Part shown: positions 35,895 through 43,743 of the stretch, piece by piece
Layout of the letters: the number at the start of each line of letters is the position of its first letter
Numbering within the stretch: position 1 is the stretch's first letter
Source: Streptomyces violaceusniger
GTDB lineage: Bacteria > Actinomycetota > Actinomycetes > Streptomycetales > Streptomycetaceae
Length of the DNA stretch: 64,000 nucleotides
NCBI GenBank assembly: GCA_005405945.1
Contig: BJHW01000001.1
Coordinates: forward strand, 7,564,001 to 7,628,000
Reading direction: 5' to 3'
The notes under the pieces: model-generated
What the model saw: the letters and a program-made list of their open reading frames with translations, nothing else
The model's database searches: none
Told to the model about the DNA's origin: nothing
Made by a program: the position numbers and the translations under genes

Positions 35895-36343
35895 ATGGTC
35901 CTCGCTCTGCTTGTGGGCGGCGTGGTCGTCGCGCTGGTGGTGGTGGGACTCTTCGTCTTCGGTCTCCGGCGGCGGCTGATCCAGCGGTCCGGCGGAACCT
36001 TCGACTGTTCGCTGCGCTGGGATCCACCGCCCAGCGAATCCGAGCTCAGCGGCAAGGGCTGGGTGTACGGGGTCGCCCGCTACAACGGTGACCGGGTCGA
36101 GTGGTTCCGGGTCTTCTCCTACGCGCCGAGGCCCCGGCGGATCCTGGAGCGCGCCTCGATCGAGGTGCTGGAGCGGCGCACCCCCAAGGGCGAGGAGGAG
36201 CTGGCGCTGCTCTCCGACGCGGTGGTGCTCGCCTGCCGGCACGGCGGCACCCGGCTGGAACTGGCCATGAGCGACGACGCCCTGACCGGCTTTCTGGCCT
36301 GGCTGGAGGCCGCGCCCCCGGCCAGCGCGTCAATGTGGCCTAA
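35895..36343 (+). CDS. DUF2550 membrane-anchored protein, one frameshift in this sequence
   Basis: About 149 residues. An N-terminal membrane segment (about 1-23) is followed by an Arg-rich stop-transfer and a small soluble domain (GGTFDCSLRW, GWVYGVARYNGDRVEWFRVFSY, DDALTGFLAWLEAAPP). It is conserved downstream of atpC in actinobacteria; function unknown. ATG 35895 lies nine bases after AGGAGG and is preferred to GTG 35889. Near 36318 a CCCCC run lacks one base. Restoring it gives the normal short ending GQRVNVA and stop TAA 36341-36343, instead of an Arg-rich run-on to 36488. Confidence 0.85.
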
Positions 36344-36408
36344 TCCACAGCGCCCGCCAAGGCGTCGAAGGCGAAGAGCTACCCGTCGCCGCACTTCCAG
36401 CGAAGCGC

Positions 36409-37124
36409 TTAGCGCACGCCCAGTTCCTGGGCCAGCACCGCGGCCTGCACCCGGCTGCGCAGCTCCAGCTTGTTCAGCAGCCGGCTGACATGCGTCTTCA
36501 CCGTCGCCTCCGCCATGGTCAGCCGCTCCGCGATCTGCGCGTTCGACAGCCCCTGCCCCAGACAGGCCAGCACCTCCCGCTCCCGCGGGGTGAGCGTGGC
36601 GAGCACCTCGGGGCTGGGCGCGGTGGGGGAGGGGCGGCCTGGGGCCGGGCGAACTCCGCGATCAGCCGGCGGGTGACCGCGGTGGCGATCATGCCCTCGC
36701 CGCGCCCCACCGTACGGACCGCCTCGATCAGATCGGCCGCCTCGCTGTCCTTGAGCAGGAATCCGGCGGCGCCCGCGCGCAGCGCCCCGAAGACATACTC
36801 GTCCAGGTCGAAGGTGGTCAGCACCAGCACGTCCGCAAGCTGCTCGGCGACCACCTGACGGGTGGCCGACACCCCGTCGAGCCGGGGCATCTGGACGTCC
36901 ATGAGCACCACATCGGGGCGCAGCGCACGGGCCATCTCCACCGCCTGGAGGCCGTCCACCGCCTCGCCGACCACCTCCACATCGGGGGCGGACCGCAGGA
37001 TCAGCACCAGCCCGGAGCGGACCGAGCCCTGGTCCTCGGCGACCAGCACCCGGATCGGCTTGGACGCGGAACGGGCGGGCGGGGCGGGCGGGGTCACGGC
37101 GGCTCCTGGTCGTCGAAGGGTCAT
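36409..37124 (-). CDS. NarL/LuxR-family response regulator, one frameshift in this sequence
   Basis: About 239 residues. The receiver domain has phosphoacceptor D76 (VVLMDVQMPRLDG) and the conserved TTFDLDEYVFGALRAGAAGFLLKD stretch. After a Pro-rich linker the LuxR helix-turn-helix follows (LTPREREVLACLGQGLSNAQIAERL, ATVKTHVSRLLNKL). The frame breaks in the linker (about 36610-36650) where several G/C runs occur, and one base restores it. ATG 37124 overlaps the kinase stop (ATGA). Confidence 0.92.
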
Positions 37125-38358
37125 GGCACAGTCTGGGCGCTCATGCTCTGAGCGCTCTCGTCGTCCAGCGGAAGCGTGGCCCGCACCCGCCACACCATGC
37201 CCCCGGGCCCGGAGACCGGGCCGGCGTCGAGGGTGCCGCCGAGCAGGGACACCCGCTCGCGCATCCCGATCAGCCCGGTGCCGGAGCCGGGCGCCCGGGG
37301 CCCTCGCGGTCGCCGTACGGGCTGATGACGCTGACCTCGAGCGGGCCGTCCGCGCGGTGCGCCAGCGTCACGTCCACCCGGCCGGGCGCGGCGTGCTTGA
37401 GGGCGTTGGTGAGCGACTCCTGGACGATGCGGTACGCGGCGAGCTCGACCGGGGTGGGCAGCGGGGCGGCGCCGTCCGGCCGCTCGTCGCACAGGACGAT
37501 GTCCTGGCCGCCGGGGCGGGCGTTGGTGCGGGCCTGCTCCAGCAGGGTGTCGAGCGCGTCGAGGGTGGAGGTGGCGGCCGGTTCCGAGGTTTCCCCGGGA
37601 TCCCGCAGCAGCCCGATCAGCCGGCGCATCTCGGCCAGGCCACGCACGCTGTTCTCCCGGATGACGCCGAGCGCCTCGTCGGTCGCGGCGGGGTCCTTCA
37701 GGGAGAGGGCGGCGCTGGAGTGGATGGCGATGGCCGAGAGGTGATTGGCCACCATGTCGTGGAGTTCGCGTGCCATCCGGGAGCGCTCGGAGGCCACCGC
37801 CTCCCGCCGGTCCAACTCGGCCAGCAGCGCGACGCGTTCGGCCTCCAGACGGGCGGCCGCGGCCTCTTCGCGGTGATTGCGGATCACCGACCCGGTCCAC
37901 GCCGGGGTGATGACGAGGAGTCCGACGAACGTTCCGGCCAGCAGCGCCAGAGGGTCGTTGTAGACGACCAGCGGCACCACGGTCACCAGCCCCGTGACGA
38001 GCCAGCAGATCCGGGGGATGCGCTGGGCGGCGGTGGCGCCGGAATACATGACGGCCGCGTAGACCAGGTCGGTGAACATCAGCATCGTCGCGCCCAGCCC
38101 GCCGCTGAGGCCGTCGACGGCGAGCGCGACGGTCCCCACACCCAGGCCGATGAGGGGCCTGGAGCGCCGCACTAGTTCGGCCGCCGAGATCACGAACAGC
38201 GCGACCAGCCCCAGCCACCGGGGCGTCCCGTAGTACGACGGGTTGTTGTGCAGCCCCAGCGCCCACATCAGAGCCCCGCAGAACAGTCCGCCGAGAGCGA
38301 TCACGAGGTCGTGCTGATGCGGGCGTGGGAGGTGGGGACGGGACGGCATGGCACCCAT
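37121..38358 (-). CDS. NarL-type sensor histidine kinase, one frameshift in this sequence
   Basis: About 413 residues. Five or so membrane segments in the first 140 residues; a HisKA_3 dimerisation domain with the phospho-His H200 in MARELHDMVANHLSAIAIHSS; then the HATPase region (ELAAYRIVQESLTNALKHA, and after the break GTGLIGMRERVSLLGGTLDAGP). The break near 37295 sits in a GGGG run. ATG 38358 or 38349 are the likely starts; the open frame goes higher without support. It pairs with the coupled response regulator downstream. Signal unknown. Confidence 0.9.
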
Positions 38359-38521
38359 CACACCACGCGGCGCGCCGGGCGGACCTCCCCCTTGGGGCCG
38401 GGCCCGCCGCCCGGCCGCGTACATCGAAGGATGCAGTCGGGTTTCATCGCCGCCGACGACGCGCGTGCCCCGATCACCGCGGGAGGGTTGGGACCAAGGG
38501 CAGAGCGAGAGAGGAAACATC

Positions 38522-39073
38522 GTGGTTGTCGCGTTGATCATCGCCTGTGAGGTCGGCTTCTGGGTGCTGCTGGCCGTCGGCCTTCTGCTGCGTTACGTGG
38601 CGAAGATGCCGAAGGCGAGCACCGTGGTGCTGCTGTGCGAGCCGCTGCTGGAGCTGGTGCTGTTCGTGACGACCGTGATCGACCTGAGGAACGGCGCCGA
38701 ACCGGACTGGAAGCACGGCCTCGCCGCGGTCTACATCGGCTATTCGGCCGCGCTCGGCCATTCGACGATCAAATGGGTCGACGCCCGGGTGGCGCACCGC
38801 TTCTTCGGCGGGCCGCCGCCGGTCAAGCCCGCGAAGTACGGTATGGCGCGCACGCTGCACGAGTGGAAGACCGCCGGGCGCTGGGTGCTGGCCGCGGTCA
38901 TCGCCATCGCACTGCTCCAGGGCGGGATCTGGTACGTCGGTGACGACGGTGAGATCGGCTCGCTGCGCGACTGGCAGCAGAAGATGCTGTACCTGATGGG
39001 CATCAACGTGGTCATCGCGCTCAGCTACACGCTCTTTCCGAAGCGGGAGCGCTCCGCGTCGTCCGCCCGCTAA
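38522..39073 (+). CDS. integral membrane protein of unknown function
   Basis: A 183-residue protein with four to five hydrophobic segments (about residues 3-25, 33-52, 63-82, 120-140 and 158-175). A conserved-looking soluble loop lies between (DARVAHRFFGGPPPVKPAKYG). GTG 38522 follows GAGAGGAAA. It is divergent from the histidine kinase across about 160 bases and may be related to its signal, but nothing shows this. Confidence 0.75.
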   Translation: MVVALIIACEVGFWVLLAVGLLLRYVAKMPKASTVVLLCEPLLELVLFVTTVIDLRNGAEPDWKHGLAAVYIGYSAALGHSTIKWVDARVAHRFFGGPPPVKPAKYGMARTLHEWKTAGRWVLAAVIAIALLQGGIWYVGDDGEIGSLRDWQQKMLYLMGINVVIALSYTLFPKRERSASSAR

Positions 39074-39110
39074 CCCCCGTAACGGGCAGACGACGCCGGG
39101 CCCCGCCCCG

Positions 39111-39158
39111 CCCCGTCGGTCTCGGTGATGCGCTGCCACGCTCCCGGGACCGACGGGG
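39111..39158. terminator. bidirectional terminator between convergent genes
   Basis: CCCCGTCGGT (39111-39120) pairs perfectly with ACCGACGGGG (39149-39158). A TTTTT run follows on the plus strand at 39166. Confidence 0.75.
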
Positions 39159-39169
39159 CCAGTGGTTTT

Positions 39170-39742
39170 TCAGCGGTTCTCGCCCGGGACCCACAGCACG
39201 TCGCCGACCTCCTTGTTGGCCGAGCGGGCCAGGATGAACAGCAGGTCCGAGAGCCGGTTGAGATAGGTGGCGGTGAGCTCGTTCATCGAGTCCCCGTGCT
39301 CGGCGAGCGCCGCCCAGGTGGAGCGCTCGGCGCGGCGTACCACCGTGCACGCCTGGTGCAGCAGCGCAGCGCCCGGGGCGCCGCCCGGGAGGATGAAGCT
39401 GCGCAGCTTCTCCAGCCCCTCCAGGAAGCGGTCGCAGTCCGCCTCCAGCGTGTCGATGTAGCTCTGCTCCACGCGCAGCGGCGGATGGGCGGGGTTCTCC
39501 ACCACCGGCGTGCACAGGTCCGCGCCCACGTCGAACAGGTCGTTCTGGACGCGGACCAGCACCTTGACGATCTCGGCGGGCAGTTGGCCCAGTGCGATGG
39601 CCACCCCGATCGCGGCGTTCGCCTCGTTGGCGTCGGCGTACGCGCCGATCCGCGAATCGGTCTTGGCGGTGCGGCTCATATCGCCGAGGGCGGTGGAGCC
39701 CGTGTCGCCGGTGCGCGTATAGATGCGGGTGAGATTGACCAT
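39170..39742 (-). CDS. PduO-type cob(I)yrinic acid a,c-diamide adenosyltransferase
   Basis: A 190-residue trimeric four-helix-bundle enzyme that transfers the adenosyl group of ATP to cob(I)alamin, making adenosylcobalamin. Family motifs are TRIYTRTGDTGSTALGD (ATP site), SRIGAYADANEANAAIG and LVRVQNDLFDVGADL. R and E residues at AERSTWAALAE are also conserved. ATG 39742. It fits with the B12-dependent methylmalonyl-CoA genes (epimerase, meaB) further right. Confidence 0.93.
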   Translation of the reverse strand: MVNLTRIYTRTGDTGSTALGDMSRTAKTDSRIGAYADANEANAAIGVAIALGQLPAEIVKVLVRVQNDLFDVGADLCTPVVENPAHPPLRVEQSYIDTLEADCDRFLEGLEKLRSFILPGGAPGAALLHQACTVVRRAERSTWAALAEHGDSMNELTATYLNRLSDLLFILARSANKEVGDVLWVPGENR

Positions 39743-39765
39743 GGCTCCGAGCGTACGCGGCGGCG

Positions 39766-40521
39766 CTAAGCTCCGGCCCGCTGGAAGAGCCGTGCCCCGA
39801 GGGTGACGGCCACGGCCGCGAGCGCGGTGGCGACCAGCGCGGCCAGCGCGATCTTCCCGTCCCCGTACTCCCCGGCGAAGGCGGCCCGCACCCCGTCCAC
39901 GAGATAGCGGAACGGCACGAAGTGCGAGGCGACGTCGAGCCAGCGCGGCCCGAGCGACATCGGCAGCAGGATCCCGGACAGCAGCATCGCGGGCATGGTG
40001 ATGGAGTTGATGACCGGCGCGAACCCCTGCGGCGAGGACACCCGCATCGCCAGCGCGTAGGAGAGCGAGGCGAGCGAGATGGTCAGCACGCCGACGAAGA
40101 CGAAGCCGATCGCCACGCCCAGCACCGGGGCGCGCAGCCCGAGCGCCACGGCGACGCACACCAGCGCCAGGGACTGCCACAGCAGCTGGACGACGTCCTT
40201 GAGCACCCGGCCCATGAGCAGCGCCAGCCGGCTGACCGGGGTCACCCGCATCCGTTCGATGACGCCCGTACGGCGCTCGAGGATCAGCCCGATCCCGGCG
40301 AACGAGGCGCTGAACAGGCCGAGTTGGACGAGGATGCCGGGGACGATGGTCTGCCAGGAACTGGCCCGGCCGCCGAGCGGCAGATCCGTGAGCAGCGGGC
40401 CGAAGAAGACGAGGAAGAGCAGCGGCTGGACCATCCCGAAGATCAGGGCGGGTTTGGAGCGCAGCGTCTGGCGGGCGTAGCGGCCGAATATCAGGGCCGT
40501 GTCCGAGACGAGATGAGGCAT
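39766..40521 (-). CDS. ABC-2 type transporter permease
   Basis: A 251-residue membrane protein with six hydrophobic segments, of the ABC-2 exporter type (DrrB-like): RQTLRSKPALIFGMVQPLLFLVFF at the start and MLLSGILLPMSLGPRWLDVASHFVPFRYLVDGVRA near the end. It follows the ATPase gene by about 54 bases on the same strand. Together they form a small exporter, probably drug or lipid. Confidence 0.9.
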   Translation of the reverse strand: MPHLVSDTALIFGRYARQTLRSKPALIFGMVQPLLFLVFFGPLLTDLPLGGRASSWQTIVPGILVQLGLFSASFAGIGLILERRTGVIERMRVTPVSRLALLMGRVLKDVVQLLWQSLALVCVAVALGLRAPVLGVAIGFVFVGVLTISLASLSYALAMRVSSPQGFAPVINSITMPAMLLSGILLPMSLGPRWLDVASHFVPFRYLVDGVRAAFAGEYGDGKIALAALVATALAAVAVTLGARLFQRAGA

Positions 40522-40575
40522 GGGGCCTTGGTCCTCTGCTTGGGGGACTTCCGGGGCTTGGGGTAGGTGTTCTGG

Positions 40576-41358
40576 TCAGACGGCGAGCGGGGCGGGATTC
40601 CGCGGGGCGGTGCCGCGCCCGGTGACGGCGATGAAGGCGTCCTGGAGGGTGGCGTCCGGTGCGCCGCCGTGCTCGGCCTTGAGCCGCTTCGCCGTACCCT
40701 CGGCGGCCACCAGCCCCTGGTCGACGATGACCAGCCGGTCGGACAGCGCCTCCGCCTCGTCCAGGTAGTGGGTGGTCAGGAAGACCGTCATGCCGTGCTC
40801 GGCGCGCAGCCGGCGGATCAACTGCCACAGATCGGCGCGGCTGCCGGGGTCGAGCCCGGTGGTCGGCTCGTCCAGGAAAAGGATCTCGGGCCGGTGGACC
40901 AGGCCGAGGGCGATGTCCAGCCGCCGCCGCTGGCCGCCGGAGAGCGCGGCGCAGGGGCGGTCCAGCAGCTCGGCCAGGCCCAGCTCCCGGGCCAGCTCCC
41001 CGGCGCGGGCGGTCGCCTCGGCCTTGCCCATCCGGTAGAGCCGCCCCTGGGTGACCAGTTCCTCCCGTACGGAGACGGTGGGATCGACCCCGCCGGACTG
41101 GGCCACATACCCGATCCGCCGGCGCACCCCGGCCGGATCGCGGGCGAGGTCGTGCCCGGCGACGGTGGCGCTGCCGCCGGTGGGCGGGAGCAGCGTGGTG
41201 AGCATGCGCAGCGTGGTGGTCTTGCCCGCTCCGTTGGGCCCGAGGAAGCCCAGGATCTCGCCGCGCTCGACGGTCAGGTCGATACCGCGCACGGCTGCCA
41301 CGGGGCCGCGCTTGGTCCGGAAGGTGTGGGTGAGGCCGTTCGTCGTGATGACTGCCAT
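40576..41358 (-). CDS. ABC transporter ATP-binding protein (DrrA-like)
   Basis: A 260-residue ATPase. Walker A GPNGAGKT (about 39-46), signature LSGGQRRRLDIALGL, Walker B EILFLDEPTTGLDP, switch His in TTHYLDEAE. ATG 41358. It is divergent from a TetR regulator across 80 bases, a usual arrangement for regulated exporters. Confidence 0.93.
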   Translation of the reverse strand: MAVITTNGLTHTFRTKRGPVAAVRGIDLTVERGEILGFLGPNGAGKTTTLRMLTTLLPPTGGSATVAGHDLARDPAGVRRRIGYVAQSGGVDPTVSVREELVTQGRLYRMGKAEATARAGELARELGLAELLDRPCAALSGGQRRRLDIALGLVHRPEILFLDEPTTGLDPGSRADLWQLIRRLRAEHGMTVFLTTHYLDEAEALSDRLVIVDQGLVAAEGTAKRLKAEHGGAPDATLQDAFIAVTGRGTAPRNPAPLAV

Positions 41359-41438
41359 GGGACCCAGAAAAACAGAGCGTCACCAATTTTGCAATCACCC
41401 CAAAAATGAAGGAGCACCAGCGAAGCTAGGATGAGGTC

Positions 41439-42080
41439 ATGGCGGAAGGACTCAGGGAGCGGAAGAAGCGGCAGACCAGGCAGCACATCTCGGACGTCGC
41501 GACCGGGCTGTTCATGGCGCGCGGCTTCGAGGCGGTCACGATCGCGGAGATCGCCGAGGCGGCCGAGGTCTCCGTCAACACGGTCTACAACTACTTCCCG
41601 ACCAAGGAGGACCTTTTCGTCGACCGCGAGGAGGAGGTCGTCGACCGCCCCTCCCGGCTCGTACGGGAGCGCGCGGCCGGGCAGTCGGCGGCGCGGGCGC
41701 TGATGGACCAGCTGCGCCAGGACATCCGCGAACGGCACGCCTATGTCGGGCTGAGCGAGGGCTACGACCGGTTCCGGCAGGTCATCGTGGAGTCCCCGAC
41801 CCTGATGGCCAGGCTCTTCGCCATCCAGGGGAAGGCGGTCCACCAGCTCGGGATCACCCTGCGCGAGGAGGCCGCCGCCGACCCCGAGGACCCCAGGCCC
41901 GACTTCATCGCCCACCAGCTCGTCGGGTTGCAGAACGCGGTGCTGCGCTCGATCATCCGCGGGCTCGCGGAGGGCGGCGGTGTGGACGCCGTCGCCGAGG
42001 ACGCCCTCCGTAAGGTCGACGTCATGGAGTCGCTTCTGAGCGACACGGTCCTCAACTATGCGGTGAAGAACACACCGTGA
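41439..42080 (+). CDS. TetR-family transcriptional regulator
   Basis: A 213-residue repressor. The N-terminal helix-turn-helix (RQHISDVATGLFMARGFEAVTIAEIAEAAEVSVNTVYNYFPTKEDLF) is typical; the C-terminal ligand domain is unassigned. It likely represses the divergent ABC exporter and itself. The 80-base gap is A/T-rich (around CCAATTTTGCAATC) and presumably holds both promoters and the operator. I could not define a clean palindrome. Confidence 0.92.
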   Translation: MAEGLRERKKRQTRQHISDVATGLFMARGFEAVTIAEIAEAAEVSVNTVYNYFPTKEDLFVDREEEVVDRPSRLVRERAAGQSAARALMDQLRQDIRERHAYVGLSEGYDRFRQVIVESPTLMARLFAIQGKAVHQLGITLREEAAADPEDPRPDFIAHQLVGLQNAVLRSIIRGLAEGGGVDAVAEDALRKVDVMESLLSDTVLNYAVKNTP

Positions 42081-42205
42081 CGCGCGTTACGAGGGGCTGC
42101 CCGCAGGGGTGAACGGACGTTAAGGTCCGGCACATCGGACTGTCGGCGGATCGGACGGACCGTCGGCGGAACGGACGGAAGCTACCGAACAGAGAGGTGT
42201 GTGTC

Positions 42206-43054
42206 GTGGCCAAGAAGCTCGCGGTCATCGGAGCCGGACTCATGGGGTCCGGTATCGCGCAGGTCTCGGCCCAGGCCGGCTGGGACGTGGTGCTGCGCGA
42301 TGTGACCGACGAGGCGCTGCGGCGCGGCACGGACACCATCCGGGCCTCGTACGACAAGTTCGTCTCCAAGGGCAAGCTGGAGGCGGCGGAGGCCGAGCGG
42401 GCGCTGGGCCGGATCACCACCACGACCGACCTCGACGCCGCCGCCGACGCGGATGTCGTGGTGGAGGCGGTCTTCGAGAAGATCGAGGTCAAGCGGGAGA
42501 TCTTCCGCACCCTCGATGAACTGGTCAAGGATGACACGATCCTGGCCTCGAACACCTCGGCCATCCCGATCACCAAGATCGCCGCGGCCACCCGGCGCCC
42601 GGAGCGGGTCGTCGGCACCCACTTCTTCTCGCCGGTGCCGATGATGCGGCTGTGCGAGCTGGTGCGCGGTCACAAGACGAGCGATGAAACCCTGGCCGCG
42701 GCACGGGAGTTCGCGGAGGGCGTCGGCAAGACCTGTATCGTCGTCAACCGCGACGTCGCGGGCTTCGTCACCACCCGGCTGATCTCCGCCCTCGTCGTGG
42801 AGGCGGCGAAGCTGTACGAGTCGGGGGTCGCCACGGCCGAGGACATCGACACCGCCTGCAAGCTGGGCTTCGGCCATGCGATGGGGCCCCTCGCGACGGC
42901 CGACCTGACCGGCGTGGACATCCTGCTGCACGCCACCGACAACATCTACACCGAGTCGCAGGACGAGAAGTTCGCACCGCCGGAGATCATGCGCCGGATG
43001 GTCGATGCGGGGGACATCGGCCGGAAGAGCGGCGAGGGCTTCTACCGCTACTGA
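42206..43054 (+). CDS. 3-hydroxybutyryl-CoA dehydrogenase
   Basis: A 282-residue NAD(P)-dependent enzyme interconverting 3-hydroxyacyl-CoA and acetoacyl-CoA. Rossmann motif GAGLMG at the N-terminus; catalytic His and surrounding GTHFFSPVPMM; C-terminal dimer domain with GFGHAMGPL. GTG 42206 lies eight bases after GAGAGG. In Streptomyces this enzyme feeds butyryl-/crotonyl-CoA and ethylmalonyl-CoA pathways. It stands alone here, though an acetyl-CoA acetyltransferase is encoded at 59.7 kb. Confidence 0.92.
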   Translation: MAKKLAVIGAGLMGSGIAQVSAQAGWDVVLRDVTDEALRRGTDTIRASYDKFVSKGKLEAAEAERALGRITTTTDLDAAADADVVVEAVFEKIEVKREIFRTLDELVKDDTILASNTSAIPITKIAAATRRPERVVGTHFFSPVPMMRLCELVRGHKTSDETLAAAREFAEGVGKTCIVVNRDVAGFVTTRLISALVVEAAKLYESGVATAEDIDTACKLGFGHAMGPLATADLTGVDILLHATDNIYTESQDEKFAPPEIMRRMVDAGDIGRKSGEGFYRY

Positions 43055-43083
43055 GGGCCTTGGTGCGGCGCCAGGCCTGGAAC

Positions 43084-43099
43084 TCACCCGCTTGGGTGA
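43084..43099. promoter_or_regulatory. short palindrome upstream of the STAS gene
   Basis: TCACCC-GCTT-GGGTGA is a perfect 6-bp inverted repeat with a 4-base centre in the 155-base gap before the STAS gene. It could be a terminator remnant of the dehydrogenase gene or an operator. Confidence 0.35.
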
Positions 43100-43209
43100 A
43101 TTCGGTATCGGTTCGCTTACAGACGGCAACTTCCTCGGGTGAGGGGCAGTCAGTTCTGTAGACAGAAATGGCGCATTGACGACACGACGCACCGTATTGG
43201 GGAGCGCAT

Positions 43210-43532
43210 ATGCACATCAAGGGCGACCACGCCGAGCTGGTCGTCGGGGCCGACTGGACGTCCGGAGCGCGGCGGACGCCCGTACGGCCCTGCACACCGC
43301 CGTCGACGCGGGCGGCGGGGATCTCGTCCTCGACCTGACCGAACTGGACTCCTGGGACGCCACCGGGCTCGGGGTCATCATGGGCGCGCACCGCAGGGCG
43401 GGCCGGATGGGCAGACGGCTGGTGCTGCGCGGGGTGCCGCCCCAGATGCAGCGGCTGCTGGTGGCCACCCGGCTGCACCGCATCCTCGCGATCGAAGGCG
43501 GACTGGAGGCGGAGTCCCTGCCGCGCGTCTGA
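43210..43532 (+). CDS. STAS-domain protein (anti-anti-sigma-like), one frameshift in this sequence
   Basis: About 107 residues forming one STAS domain. After restoring one G near 43247 the protein reads HIKGDHAELVVGG, then RLDVRSAADARTALH and LVLDLTELDSWDATGLGVIMGAHRRAG. The phosphorylatable Ser/Thr position of the SpoIIAA motif (usually D-S-S/T-G) is DSWDATGLG. It may be phosphorylated at T in DATG and bind an anti-sigma kinase, but no such kinase is adjacent. ATG 43210 follows GGGGAGC. Confidence 0.85.
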
Positions 43533-43743
43533 GCGGCGGGGACTCCGCCTGCCCGCGGGCGGTGGGTTACCCGGGGTGGCGTGGGCCCCCTCCGGCGCGG
43601 TGGATACTGTGAGCAGGTCCAGGCCGTCTGATACGGCCCGGGGTTCGGTGAGCGCCGGACACATTCCCTACGGCGGCACCGGACCAGAAGCGAAGGCAGG
43701 CCGGGGAGCCTTACAGCACGCCACGCATCTGGGGGCAAGGACA

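Noticed and set aside
43084..43099. Sigma-B-type promoter before the STAS gene
   Set aside because: I looked for GTTT and GGGTA(T/C) hexamers and did not find them at the right spacing; only the palindrome is supported.
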